Below, piece after piece: positions 11,500 through 23,249 of a stretch of 64,000 nucleotides of DNA (position 1 is its first letter; every line of letters starts with the position of its first letter). A model generated the notes under the pieces. That model was given only the letters and a program-made list of their open reading frames with translations. It ran no database searches and was not told where the DNA came from. The position numbers and the translations under genes are program-made. This stretch comes from Enoplosus armatus (Eukaryota; Chordata; Actinopteri; Centrarchiformes; Enoplosidae). Where the stretch lies: contig NC_092203.1 of NCBI RefSeq assembly GCF_043641665.1, forward strand, positions 3,844,001 through 3,908,000. The letters are read 5' to 3'.

Positions 11500-11830
11500 C
11501 AACAGTATTGTAGCATCATGGTGTAAAATGTCGAGGGATATGAGGAACAATGCACTGTTAAATGCATCTCCTCCGTGCTTTAGTTCAAATAAAAGAACAT
11601 TATCTCGTACCAGGAAGGGATAGCCTCGTCTCCGCCGGACCTTTTAAGGGATTTATCTTGACAAGATGTATTTCTGGAGGCGGCTATAGCTCTCGTCTAT
11701 CCAGTGCTGCTGTACGAGAGGTGAATAAAAATGCAAGTTGGACATGTGTGATGTTCGTGAGAGGCATGAGAGCAGCTTTGGATGTTTCCTTCCCTGTCAG
11801 CACTAAAGCTCTGCGTCGCTGTTAGGGCTT
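11500..11830. promoter_or_regulatory. Candidate conserved non-coding block
   Basis: This local increase in CpG and GC contains 'ctcgtctccgccggacc' at 11626-11642 and 'ggcggctatagctctcgtc' at 11679-11697, with no simple repeats. Plus-strand frames of 67 and 87 codons overlap in different phases and have no domain. It could be an enhancer, or less likely an unannotated exon. Confidence 0.25.
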
Positions 11831-12765
11831 TGTAAGCAATTCTAAACTATTAACGTTGGTGCATTAGTTGAGAGCAGAAAAAGAAAACTTTTTTCTAAAA
11901 AAAAAAAAAAAACAGCTGTCTGTAATCTCTTGCCTTAACACCATCACAAGGACATTAATATCCCCAGCTGAATAGTCCTTGCAGGAAAATGGAGGCCCTT
12001 GGATTGACCTGACTCAGCGTGTGAATGAGACTCACTCTGAGCCTGTACAATCTCTTTCTACACATTATTTATCATGAAAAGCAGTGTTGCTGCTTTGTTG
12101 TCATTTGATCAGTTGGTTTAAGGACATTTTACCAAAGTTCACATGAGTAGAAGTATTTCCAAAACCATCACGGATCAACCAGATGGTACTCCCACTCCTC
12201 ACAAAACGGCCAGAACTTCGGGGTCTCTGTGTAGTTTAGCGCCAGCAGTGAAATGTGTGTTTCCTTTCATTTCAAACATTTCTCATCACTGTAAAAATAC
12301 ATTACTTTTTTTTTTTATACTGCTGGCCCTCAAACCATCATCCTTTCTTGTTTTTGACACAAAAAAAGCTTTTTTTTGTTGTTGTTTGTTTCCCTGTAGA
12401 GAACAAAGTCAGAATATTTCTCAGTATGTGATAATGAAGCAGTTGTGACTTTGAAGCTGTTCCCAGCAGTGAGGAGTGTTTCTCATGGTTGTTTACATTT
12501 TGCAGGGTTTTTTTTATTGCATTGTGGCATGTGTGATCAAAGTTGTACTTACATCAGCACAAAATGAATTTTAATTTTGGTGTCAGGGAATCCTCCTGTC
12601 TTTACCAAGTCCAAAGAGTGGGACATTGTACGCTATGCACATGTATTATTTCAACAATTCCTCCTACCAAAAAAATGTCATTAGTCAGTGCCTTCAAAAA
12701 TGACACTTTTGCCACTTATGAGGGTCCAGGTTGCAGGGGTAGCAGGCTAAGGTAAGCCCTGAAGC
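11831..12765. other. Gene-free AT-rich DNA with homopolymers
   Basis: It contains an A-run at about 11899-11912 and T-runs at 12307-12316 and 12371-12377. Nothing else is recognised. Confidence 0.5.
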
Positions 12766-12769
12766 CCTC

Positions 12770-13010
12770 CTTGCTAGCTACTCTCTAAAGCTCTAATCCC
12801 AGGGGATTCCAAGGAGTCCCAAGGCCTGGTAGGAATTATAATCCCTCCAGTGTTTTCTGAGTTGAACGTGTCCAAAATACCTCCACAGGAAGGCAACTGG
12901 AAGGCATCCTAATCATATGTAATGTCCGAAACTCCTCAACCTGCTCCTTTTAATGCAAAGGAGCAGCAGTTGTACACCAAGGTCCAAGCTCCTCGCCTTT
13001 GGGAACTATT
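12770..13010 (+). mobile_element. Probable LINE-derived dispersed repeat remnant
   Basis: A run of landmarks matches a very common fish repeat that I recall in this order: 'ccaaggagtcccaaggcctg' (12809-12828), 'ataatccctccagtgt' (12838-12853), 'gttgaacgtgtcc' (12862-12874), 'ggaaggca.c.ggaaggcatcctaatca' (12890-12916) and 'aaggagcagcagttgtac' (12958-12975). The text is decayed and has no long frame. The exact LINE family is not assigned. Confidence 0.5.
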
Positions 13011-14500
13011 AAGGTTGAAAAGCTCTCATCACAACCAATTCACACACAATTCATTTTTCTTTCCCCCAGAGAAGACAGTCCTTATCCGCACAACCAGGTT
13101 GCTTGTCAGGTAAATGAAACAAACAACAAATGCTGTAATTTCTCTAAATGTGTGGGAATCTGTCGAAACGACATCACGACACAACTCAAACCCATAATTG
13201 TCAGGGGCCTGACAATCCACTTGGAAGCGACCTAACCTCACCTTTAAAATGATGTCGCCTCACAAACACACTCAGATGAATGCATGCGCAGACAGACTTG
13301 CTTGTTAGGGCATGTAACTTATTCATAATACTGTCATTATCTCTTTAATCTCATTACAGGGAGTCATCTCAAGTCTCATTTGTAAGAGAGCTGAGCCTCC
13401 CAAAAGGTTAAAGCCCCTTAAAAACTTTAGTGAAAAAAAGCATACAGTTGACATCACACTGATTCAAACCCTCAGAGGTGGGCTGAGTCTGTCGATGACA
13501 CTGTTCTCCCAGAGTACTTAGTAATGTTGTTCTTAAGAGCAACCTTCCTCTCTCACTCTGCTTCTACAATGCTCCGTGTAGCACGCCGACACATTTCAAG
13601 TCATATCACGCAAAATTGACACAAATGTCAGTCCAAATATCACCCATAAAATTAACACCAGGGAGTAATTACATGATCACAGTGTGGGATTTAGTCAGAA
13701 ATGCCATCATTGAGTCTGGCTTGATTGGTTGTGTCTTACGCCTAATAGAAATGTTGATCGTTTGATTGAATTTCAACGCTTTCCACCCAAAAAAATGTAA
13801 AATTTTAGTTGCACATGTAAAAAAAATCCCCATGTCATTTTAATGCAGCTACAGAGCTACAAATTAAAAAGATGCATGTGCACAGATCCAACTTGAAGGC
13901 ACCTGTCACCTGTTTGATTTGCAGGTGCTTGTGATAGTAACGCACTTGTCAACAACGAATTGTCGGGATACTTGTGCGCAGAGAGCAAGTGAGATGAGCC
14001 GTTTACTGTCAAGTCTTACAGGACAGAATTGTGACCAAAGGAAGTGATGTGCATGACAAAACTGCCGTGTGGTGAAGTACTAAGCATTCTGATTTTAACA
14101 CGTAGTGTATAAAAGTGACTCATTTAAATACCAGCTGTAAATATACATATAAAGACAGCTTGTTAATGCCAGTAGGAAAGGGGACAGTGTTTGAGGCATG
14201 GCAGTCTGGCAGGAAAACACGGTCCAAAATCAATTTAATTGTTTTCTGGCAAAGAAATGTCTGTTTGTGATTAAAGCAATGCTGAAATAACTACTTGAAC
14301 ACCTGCAAGTCAGAGTTGCCAAAATGAGTGTAATCTAAACCGTTCAAGCTCATGTTTGCGGTTCCTTTTTCTAAAAATCCTCTTTTCCTTGTTATATCCC
14401 TTTTGTATGCGTAGCATTGTTGAGCTGTTTTTTTAAATGTGACAATGAAACAAAAACATATGTAGTGTTAAATGAGCTGCATGATATCCTCTTCTAGTCC
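13011..14500. other. Gene-free single-copy DNA
   Basis: A moderately unique block at about 13240-13450 holds 'ataatactgtcattatctc' at 13326-13344; the rest is featureless. Frames at 12922-13235 (+) and 13029-13241 (-) overlap without domains. Confidence 0.5.
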
Positions 14501-14504
14501 AGTC

Positions 14505-14540
14505 ATTTTTGACTAGTTTTTTTTCAAACTAGTCAAAAAT
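14505..14540. repeat. 15-bp perfect hairpin with T-rich loop
   Basis: The left arm ATTTTTGACTAGTTT (14505-14519) and right arm AAACTAGTCAAAAAT (14526-14540) are perfect inverted complements around a 6-base TTTTTC loop. It is too short for a microRNA precursor. It may be a quasi-palindrome created by replication template switching. Confidence 0.8.
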
Positions 14541-15030
14541 AACTAATAAATCAGCTTGTTCAGATAATTGACTAGAACCAAGCCATTTTTTCTGTGTTTT
14601 GGTGCAGTTGTTCTGAGATGGAAGAGAGGCTGTATGTGTCCACACTGGGGTTGATGGGGGACAGGTGTCCTGGAGAGGGAATGAGGAGCAGGTGGTGTGA
14701 TCAAGAAAAGGTGAGAAAGTTCGAATGGCAAGGACTAGAAAGATCCATTGTCAACTGGCCTAGGGAAAGTGACAGAGGCCTGAGGGAGGGGAGGGGGGGG
14801 TGTCCTTCTGACAAGACAAATAATAAACCAAAAATGAGGTGAAAAGATGGAGATTTTTTTGCAGTGTTGACACTGGGACTAACAGCTGCTAGCTGTTTTT
14901 ATCTGTTTTTTATTACTCTTTTCTGGAGGAAACGGCCCCAGAATCCCATAAAACAGTATTGGCTCTGTGACGATGCAAATAAGCCAGAAAGACATTGTTA
15001 TTTTCATTTGAATGGCCCTCAACCTAAAAT
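14541..15030. other. Gene-free DNA leading into inverted-repeat copy A
   Basis: It has a G-rich stretch at about 14784-14800 and an octamer ATGCAAAT at 14973-14980. No gene is supported. From about 14930 the sequence is CNE-like. Confidence 0.45.
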
Positions 15031-15031
15031 A

Positions 15032-15219
15032 ACACAGTCCTGAGAGGCAGAGTCTGCATCCTCATAAACAGTCTGGGAGTCAGCCGCTCCGCTCTGATAT
15101 CCTGTCCAGGGAGGCAACCAGACAGCAAATGAAAACACATTACAGCACATCTTCATGTCTCATGGCCTGCAATGACTACAACTAAGTGTGAAGTGAATAT
15201 TTGGTTTAAAATGTATGAG
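15032..15219 (+). repeat. Inverted paralogous element, copy A
   Basis: The segment is homologous to the reverse complement of 18714-18899. The core 15062-15175 matches 18757-18870 at 103 of 114 positions by eye. A 20-bp block at 15133-15152 is identical, and TCATAAACAGTCTGGGAGTC (15062-15081) is also identical. Most mismatches outside one patch at 15082-15096 are transitions. No third full copy was noticed. It carries no coding frame common to both copies. It could be a duplicated conserved enhancer or a low-copy mobile element; unique flanks and the conserved-looking neighbourhood make me favour the first, without proof. Confidence 0.85.
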
Positions 15220-15450
15220 TGGAATTCACACAGGTTTTGCCAAAGAGGGGAGGATGAGACCCAGCGAGGGGATGAGATATGAATTTCAAATCCAAATAGA
15301 ATATTTCATCACCGCTGAGCATACGAATTAGGGGGAAGCGTGTCCACAATTCCTTGCTGAAAGAATACTTCCACCTCCTTTTGATGAAGACAAAATCTGC
15401 AGTTGGAAAAGAAGGAATCACATCCGTTCACCGAGCATATCAGGAAAACA
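15220..15450. promoter_or_regulatory. Candidate conserved non-coding block next to copy A
   Basis: This repeat-free stretch has GATGAGATATGAATTT-type AT-rich cores and retained CpGs ('cagcgagg', 'caccgctg', 'atacgaatt', 'aagcgtg'). It has no counterpart beside copy B, so homology between the copies stops at 15219. Confidence 0.3.
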
Positions 15451-16223
15451 TTGCACTTCATTATCTCCTTGAAAAAAGATTGATCACAAGTCTATCCCCC
15501 AGTTATATCAATTATTAAACCCCCAAACAGCTTTGTTATGTTGGGATTGTTAGCTCAGACCGAATTGATCCGGGGAAAGAGTTGATGCAGGAACCCTGTG
15601 AAGTAGTTTTCAGGACTTCAGCACTTAATGCAGTGTGAAAACTACTGGCTAATGTGCGATAAGCACGTTTTATAAATATTATTCTGCAATGTTTGGGATT
15701 TTCTGTCAGGGAACGTAATCCTCAACACCTCACAGAGCTTGGCACTGGCCTGGCCTGTGGCTGCCTGGTGCTAAAAGTCCTCTCTGGACGGTCAAATCAT
15801 GCAAAAACAAAGACGATACAGCAATTTATGAAACATCTTGAGCGCAAGACTCAACCTGGGAGAAGTGGCTATTAAACACTTATCACGTGAGCTGCTTGAT
15901 TTATGTCCTCTTTTAAGCTACACGAGCACATTTAAGCCGCTTAAGTGTCTGATAAAATAAATCAAACTCTTATAAAAAGGAGTTTTAAATACATGAATAT
16001 ATATTCAACTACATTTTTATGCCCAGGTCTGCAGTTCAGAGGTGTCCTTGTCATCCATAATAGACAGTGATGGGAAACAAAGGACCCTTAACTTTTTATT
16101 CTAATGTATGAGCCTATAAATTCACTGTGCTTAATTTAAAACCTGGGATGTTGTAACAGTCAAAGACCATTACTGACCATGATGGAGCTGTTGAAGAGCG
16201 CCTGAGTAAACTCATAACACATG

Positions 16224-16257
<34 letters not shown>

Positions 16258-18495
16258 CACGCACACACACAAGGAGACTGACACTAATATGGTCTAATTA
16301 TGCCTCAGTACGAGGTAACCTGCAGCAAGCTGCAGAGGCGTGATGAGAATAGTTCTCCTCACAGCGCTGTGCGTGTGTGTGGACTGAGTGAGTGGATAGT
16401 GTTTCACCCTCACGAACTGCTGCAACCACGGAGAGGCCGCAATCTGCCTGGCAAGAGAGTGACATAGAGTTTCTCAAGATTCGACCACAGGAGGTTTTCT
16501 TTTTTTCTTTCTAGCTTGTTTTTTTTTTTTGTTTTTTCCTCGCCAGGACATGCTGCTAATCTCAGACACTTAAAAAGGGACAACATGCAGTGGGATCAGA
16601 TAGAAATGTTTAGTCAAAATTATATTTCCAAAAAAAACAAATACCGGTTCTCTTTTCTCACAAATGTGACTTAAAAATACTAAAAATACCTTTTCCCTTT
16701 TCAAGTGTTACCACAGATGTCCAGTGGCTTTGAGGTCTGTGGGGGGAGCATCATGCAAGTCTGCCCTTGAACTTCAACTTCGCCTGCTGGAAAAAATAAC
16801 CCACCTCCTGCCTCTACACTGTACTTTATCAACCATGGACCCAAGAGGAATGGCATATTACATTGATAGCCTTGCAAACTAAAAGGAACAAATGGGGTTG
16901 GATAACTGGAATGGAGTTAAACACATTGCGTAACACTGAAGCTTATCAAATATCCGCTATGGTGAAATGTCTGGGGTCATCTCTTGCAACTGCAGCATCT
17001 GTTAATAAAGCTTTCTTCCAGTCTTTAAAGTGTCACCGCTAAATTCATCTGTACGTCTTTCCAAAGTAGGCAGTGCTAGAAGCTTGGTGATGTGTTGACT
17101 ACTCGCTACTACTAATGGCTAACACATTAGCAAGACTGAGCTTCTTTCTATTCTATATCTATAATGTGCTGTTTACTGCTAACTGTCAGTTAACAAGCTC
17201 ATTAGCTAGCTTGTTCGCAGAGTTGATTTCAAATACGTATCTGTACGATATCTGTAACAACTGCAGAACACGCTTCCTTTGTGGAGCAGTGTAACTGGTT
17301 TGATGAAAGCAAATTGTGCAACACAGCTAATTGGCTATGATAGCTTTCTCCATTTTGGACGGCTTGCTGTTGCTCTACTGTGCAAATTTGCATGTCAAGG
17401 TTCACCAAATTGAACTCATCACCGATTGCAGCAATTCCCTTCAAACGAACACATTCTGCCATTTTAAATGCTGGTGCAACTGAGTCTTTCAACAGGAAGT
17501 CGTATTGTTTGACCCACGGTGAAAGAGACTTGTTTGCCAACAAAAAAAGCTATTTGAAAACGGCTCACAGCTTTTCAGATATCATACTTGAGGCTTCTTA
17601 AGTATTTATACTCCTGAGTTTGAAAGTGGTACAGTCCACAACAAAGACTGTTTGTTTTCGTCACTCATCAGAAATTCCTTTGTGCTCACTTCGACCTTGT
17701 TATTCAAGAATACATTATTTATAAATGGTAAGCCAACATTTTTTTTCTCTTTTTTTTAGAAACGTGGTATGGAAGTTTTCAAATCTCTTCTGTGGTTCCA
17801 TCTTAGACTTTGGTTGTTCCCCCCAAACTGGGTAAAAAACTAAATAATTAAGACACATTAACCTGGGTCCATAAATGAAGCCTGAATGTCAGTAAAACAG
17901 CAAAACCACAAAGTCCCCATTGATATTCTTAATATTTCAGCTTGCTGTGTCTGTGCAAGTTCATCAGATGAATAGCCTCTCTCTCAGTAACTCTTCCACT
18001 CCCTTGTTTTGTGCTGAGTCTCTATGAAAAGCTCCCACTCACTTTCACCTTACATTGCCTCCAGTACTCCTATCTGCCGGCCTTATCTCTCCCTTAAAGT
18101 CTCTGACTTCAGCCAGTCACCCCCGTCGGCTGAATGCAGAGTATTTGCACCCTCCTGGCCTTGGTTTGAGTCTGGAGCGACTCTTGATGCTGACATACCA
18201 AATTTTTCACAGATAGGTTTGAATGCAGAATTTCCACCAGGTCATGGTAAGGTGGGAATCCTGCAGGGCAGAATAGGTTTGCAGTGGTAATGACTTTTGG
18301 TTTTGGCAGTATCACCGAGTGGATTGTGAAGAAATAATAAAATATAAATAATAATAAATAATAAAAAAAAAATCTGCTGGCAGTATTTAGTTATTTTAAT
18401 ATATGGCAGAGTACTAATGAGAAAATGTGCCAATCTTGGAGACTTGATATAAATGACAAGGACACAGCCTTGCCCCTCTATGAGGCCTGTTTTGT
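15451..18495. other. Gene-free spacer between the inverted copies
   Basis: It contains a (CA)n tract at 16225-16254, broken to 16272, and T-runs at about 16499-16540 and 17740-17758. The 104-codon minus frame at 17229-17543 and the 88-codon plus frame at 18024-18290 show no domain. Low-complexity AAT text lies at about 18337-18372. Confidence 0.5.
16225..16272. repeat. (CA)n microsatellite
   Basis: A CA run of about 30 bp, then 'tgcacg' and a further short CA run. Confidence 0.92.
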
Positions 18496-18499
18496 TTCC

Positions 18500-18713
18500 A
18501 AGTCACACATCAAAGACCTTTTCAAAATGAGGGAGATTAACCTCAGATAACCACTGACAATCTCATTTATCCCGCCTGCATCCGGCATGAATGTGTGTTT
18601 TCAAGAGAGAAAGCTGACGCGCCGGCACTTATGAATTCCAGTCACTCCGGCCCTCCCTTGGAAAGAAAGAGAGAAAGGAGAGGGGGGGGTGGAAAAAAAA
18701 GTGCTGGTACCTG
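18500..18713. promoter_or_regulatory. Candidate conserved non-coding block next to copy B
   Basis: It contains 'cccgcctgcatccggcatga' at 18571-18590 and 'gacgcgccggcacttatg' at 18615-18632, with several CpGs. A purine/G tract at about 18660-18700 follows, directly before copy B. Confidence 0.3.
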
Positions 18714-18899
18714 CTGATACATTTTGAACTAAATATTCCCTTCACATTGACTCTACTCATCGCAGACCATGAGACATGGAGATGTGCTGTAATGTGTTTC
18801 CATTTGCTGTCTGGCTGCCTCCCTAGACAGGATATCAGAGGACAGTGGCGGACTCCCAGACTGTTTATGAAGTACAGCGGCTGTCTCTCAGGACCGTGT
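18714..18899 (-). repeat. Inverted paralogous element, copy B
   Basis: This is the reverse-strand partner of 15032-15219. Read on the minus strand it runs from 18899 down to 18714 with the same order of blocks, ending in 'aaaatgtat.ag' like copy A. One- to two-base indels separate the copies. A 156-codon minus frame (18629-19099) spans it, but copy A has no equivalent frame, which argues against coding. Confidence 0.85.
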
Positions 18900-19445
18900 A
18901 CCAGATGAGAAGCGACTTGGCTCTTTGAGTGTGAGACCTTCATTTGAACTCCCGGCCATGGAGAGAGGCTTTCATATGATTCCAGGAGATGCAATTTATA
19001 AAAAAGGCTCTTGTGCATACATTTTCGGTTAATGACCAAAAGCATGCCAAGGTAGCAATTTGTGTAAAAGAATGTGATGTTCCCTGAAGATAATATCAAG
19101 TCACTGTCTTGTGAAGATAGAGAGCGATAGATAAAGTAAACAATACATCTACTTAAACATTAATTAATCAATTGATTTGTTAATATAATTCATTATATCT
19201 GCACCAGTGGCATTTAACACATGGTAAGGTCTACAGAATCTGTAGCACAGATGGCACACTGAACTAAGGTTATTGTACATATTTTTTTTTAAACATCAAT
19301 ATTTTATTCTATTTCTATTTTTGTGTTTCTAACGAATCAAGCACCTGGACCGCAATTTATTTGGTACATATTCACAGTTGTACTAACTGATTTTCTGCAG
19401 TGGAAACAAGCTGTAAACACATCGGTGACATGTGACCATGTCATT
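18900..19445. other. Gene-free DNA after copy B
   Basis: 18900-19090 continues as conserved-looking text; 19100-19330 is AT-rich. No gene or repeat is recognised. Confidence 0.45.
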
Positions 19446-19449
19446 AGAC

Positions 19450-19605
19450 CAACATAAGCGTTCATTTGGAGTCGTGTTTCTTGCCACCTGATCAATGCAA
19501 GTCCAATATTTACCCTCTCTTTCGCTCTGGTTTTGGTCCTGGGGGAAATTTGTTGCTCTTCAGCTGCTCGAGGTTCCAATGTGTTCACCAGCTAGTTGAT
19601 AACAT
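19450..19605 (+). repeat. Dispersed repeat family A, copy 2 (truncated)
   Basis: It contains 'gcgttcatttggagtcgtgt' (19457-19476), 'ccacctgatcaatgcaagtc' (19484-19503) and 'ttcaccagctagttgataac' (19583-19602), matching the first half of copy 3 at 35858. The second half of the element is missing. Confidence 0.6.
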
Positions 19606-19699
19606 TGCCCAAAGACCAAAACAATGAGCCAAAAATGCTATGACTCTCCACAGAGCAGAGAACTGCAGGATTGGGTGATAATTATCTGGAGCTTCATAA

Positions 19700-19890
19700 C
19701 TACAAGTGACCCCTTTCACACACACACACACACAGTCATGTCATTCATTGGTAAGATAAAAATATTGATTATAGACGCTTTAAAGTACACAAATGTGACT
19801 TTTGCCAAACAGTGGCCATTTTGAGCACAAGCTGAAATTAAAGTATAAAAGGAAAACACTAAAACTAAGTGTAACAATAGCAGTGTCAAG
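19700..19890. other. Gene-free DNA with short CA tract
   Basis: A (CA)n tract lies at about 19717-19734. Nothing else is seen. Confidence 0.5.
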
Positions 19891-19892
19891 AG

Positions 19893-20010
19893 CAGTGTAA
19901 GGCTGTAACAACAAAACCCCTGACTGCATATGGTGCGGTTGAACTTTTCACTTGTAAGATGGAGACTGTGTTATCTCTTCCTTCAGAAATGACATCATCT
20001 CACTTTAAGT
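19893..20010 (+). mobile_element. MITE family D, 3' part only
   Basis: It aligns with 56150-56253: 'gtaaggctgtaacaacaaaacccctga.tgcat', then 'gaacttttcacttg' and 'catcatctcacttta'. The 5' end and the terminal inverted repeat are not recognisable. Confidence 0.55.
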
Positions 20011-20885
20011 CAGGGCACAAAGACAACACAAATAAAGCTACACAGTGCATTGGCAGTTTTAAATGGCACCAAGCACAACAGCAAACTTCACTTAAATTCC
20101 CAGAAATCCTGTAACATGATGTCAGTAAACTACACGCAAGATGTTCATGTTCGCCAACCCAACCGTTCACTGCTGTTAGGCAGGCCGTTTATATTCTTGG
20201 CGTCTTTTCTTGATTCCTCACTACCTGCAGGTGGGAAAAAAATATACCTGACTCCAGAACATCATTTGGGCAAACGGGTAGGTGTATGGCAACTGATGAG
20301 TTTCCACGGAAGCACCACATTTGAGGCAGCTGCATTGATTCAAATGGCAAAATGTGAAATTTAGGAGGGAATGACAGCCAATTTCATACAGATGCACCTG
20401 TTTTATTTTAGCGCCTAGAATTACATGTACTCCTCGAATACTTCTCTCTATACGTCCTGTCTGCCAGTGTCAGCTGAATGACAGTTTAAGCACAGTACAC
20501 CCACCCCTCAGTTAAAAAGCTTCTCTCAGTTGACAGAAACTCACCAAACATCTATAATCCAGAAGCAAAGACCCAATTTGGGGTTTATTAAAAACTACTG
20601 TTTTGATGTAACGCATGCCTAAATCTGTCCTTGCGCAACCAGTGGCCAGCAGAAGAAAAATGACTCTGTGTATGCATTTATTGCACTGAGAAACATACGC
20701 CTAAAAACTCAGCCATCCCAGCTTGATTCGGTCGTGCAGCTGTAATATACTGCTGTGCATCCTTTACTAGCCAAATTTTGACAGGGTTTTTAAGCTTTGA
20801 GAGGTTCAGTTCTCAGCACCGGGGACTTGAGACGGCTGTTAGCATCACGAAAACAAAGAGACAACGACAGCAATATAAATAATAA
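20011..20885. other. Gene-free single-copy DNA
   Basis: The 104-codon plus frame at 20050-20364 has no domain. Nothing else is recognised. Confidence 0.5.

Positions 20886-20886
<1 letters not shown>

Positions 20887-20917
<31 letters not shown>
20887..20917. repeat. (TG)n microsatellite
   Basis: An uninterrupted TG run of about 31 bp. Confidence 0.95.
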
Positions 20918-20918
<1 letters not shown>

Positions 20919-20919
20919 T

Positions 20920-21640
20920 GTTTTTGATTTTGTGTATACCAACATGAAGTTTGGAAGCAGGGTTTTCTAGCCTCAAGTCTGGATCGACGAATCAATCTGA
21001 ACTATTTCCCTCCGTTCTTCCTGACAATGCTCACTGAAGAGCGGATGACTCAGCCTGCACTAAGGCTGCACACTCTGATTTTGATTTCATAGTCGCACCG
21101 TGGCACATGGGTTTGATCAGTGTCTTTAATATGCTAGAAACAGCATGTACAGTGGTGGTGATATTCAGTTTGACTGCAACAAATGGATACAGTGTGATTA
21201 AATGCTTCCATTTAGCGTCATGATACCACGGCTGAACGATCAACCACGTGACCCGAGTTCACTGCATGTCAGTTGGGATTTGGTAATATAATTAAATGCA
21301 TGATTTGTTTGTACAAAAGTACATTATAAACGATGGTGGGTCCTGCACTATAGCTAATCTTGTGGCCCTGATTTGTAGAGGGGCCCTGTTTTTGGCATAT
21401 AGCCCAGGAAAAACAAGACGGACTGCAATCATGAAATGTGTGATGTGGCCAACAGAGACACATACAAAGTGTCTTAAATCTCATCTGAATTGAATCCGGA
21501 TAGGAAATATAAACGGGTCTTTTATATCGTCTGCGTTTATACTGCAACTTGATGGGAACTTTGAGGCAACAGATCACACATAAAGTGCACTGAAGGGGGA
21601 AGGTGTGGGTCAATAGGGACCCAACATTATATTTTTGCCC
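20920..21640. other. Gene-free single-copy DNA
   Basis: Overlapping frames at 21269-21613 (-) and 21296-21493 (+) show no domain. No repeat is recognised. Confidence 0.5.
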
Positions 21641-21681
21641 TCATGACCAATTCAATTTTTTTTCAAATGAATTGGTCATGA
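21641..21681. repeat. 14-bp perfect hairpin with T-rich loop
   Basis: TCATGACCAATTCA (21641-21654) pairs with TGAATTGGTCATGA (21668-21681). A single bulged A and a TTT/AAA extension lead to a T-rich loop. The design resembles the hairpin at 14505-14540. Confidence 0.8.
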
Positions 21682-22900
21682 ACTGAGCTGGAATGTAACT
21701 AGATATGCTGTGGCAGACACTGAGCAACATTAAAAGATGATAATCAAAGATAAGACAACTAACTTGGAGGCGATGCATACTCATGCTGTGAGCATGCAAA
21801 TGACATATAATGCAACTTCTGGTGAGTGTGACGAAAGGTACTAAGTGCCCTTAAGCATGCTCTCACACTTGAATTGATTTGTTTGGTGGTCTGTACCTGG
21901 AGTGTAAGCAAAATGGATTTTCCATCACATTCTAGCAAGCTGGCTACGTGTCATGCAAATGAGGGAGATGTTCGTCCTGCGCCGAGCCACGAGAAGGAGT
22001 CATGCATCACCACGTGGCAAAGCTACACTACATTAATCTTAATGAAAACTATACCGCATTAAGGTATACTGAAGCAATACTTTGCATATTTAATATAATG
22101 TAACATTTAATGTTGCATACCTTGCATCAACAACAGAGTGTGCACTCCATTAGAATGTTATATTAGTGGGTGTCTTTCAATAATAAATGCATGCATAATG
22201 TGCGGAGGCTTCTCAAATATTTTCAGATTCAGTTTCATGTAATGAGGTTGGTTCACTAAGAGGATTCCCAAAAGGAAAAACAGTTACATTTTCTTCATTA
22301 TTCGAGTCACTGCAATGCATGCAATCGTATGCATTGTGTTGTATATTAGTTAGGGAAAAATCATGTGATCCCACTAGTGTGGGTGTACCGTCTAAATTAG
22401 CAGTAATCCAAAGGGGGCAATTATCGAATCTGCATTAATGTGGAGTTCTTGGCTGCAATCAGCTTGAGAAATATTTTGAAGAAAGAAAAAAAAAAAAAAC
22501 AGCACAACAACTTTACCTGAGAGGATGACACAAGTGAAGCCAAGAGACAAAGGGTTGGGGGAGTTTGTTGTTTTTGTGAAAGAGGCAATTAAAACGGCCG
22601 ACATAAACATAATAAATGAGCGAGCTGACACCTCGAGTGTGACATTATCTGTATTGTTTTAGATTAATAGCATCGACAAACACTTTCCATTTAATTTAAC
22701 ATATCATTTCACTTCTACTTTACACTGGGACTTAATTGAAACCAAAGAGATGAGGGTGACCCTAAGTGTGAAATTGGTACCAAGACACCCCCTGTCTCCA
22801 CTCACATGAGAGATGACGGTGTCAGTGATCATGATGGATGTACATTATTCTGATGATCCAGCATGTGTATGATGAAATTCATATGGTAATCCGTGGGTAG
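21682..22900. other. Gene-free DNA with two octamer sites
   Basis: Octamers ATGCAAAT lie at 21794-21801 and 21953-21960. An A-run lies at about 22486-22499. No gene is supported. Confidence 0.5.
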
Positions 22901-22904
22901 AATG

Positions 22905-23100
22905 AGCTCTTATGTTTGCTCGCCTTCGATATGCGGAGCATTTGCCAATTTTAGATCCAAACGCCTGCCCTCTGCATCGGCCATCTTTCTTAAATTATGA
23001 AGAAACAACTCGCCATGTCTTACATAAGCTGGCGTTCTGCAGCGCCGAAAGTGAACTTTTAAAAAAACTTGCTGTTTAGTTTTTGCTTTAGGATTTGTGA
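22905..23100. promoter_or_regulatory. Candidate conserved non-coding block
   Basis: It has about nine CpGs in 150 bp, including 'ctcgccttcgatatgcgg' (22919-22936) and 'ctgcagcgccgaaag' (23037-23051), in otherwise AT-rich surroundings. The 111-codon minus frame (22910-23245) that crosses it has no recognised domain. Confidence 0.3.
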
Positions 23101-23249
23101 TAATCAGTATTTCAGTCTTTTTGAAAGTGTGTTGCAGAATGATCGATGAGGTGGAATACTGCAAAGTGTTCAACAGAATGCTGATCGCTGTGGTATTTTG
23201 CCGTCCTGATGAACTGTGTAAGAGCTTTAATAGCATATTCTGCATGTAG

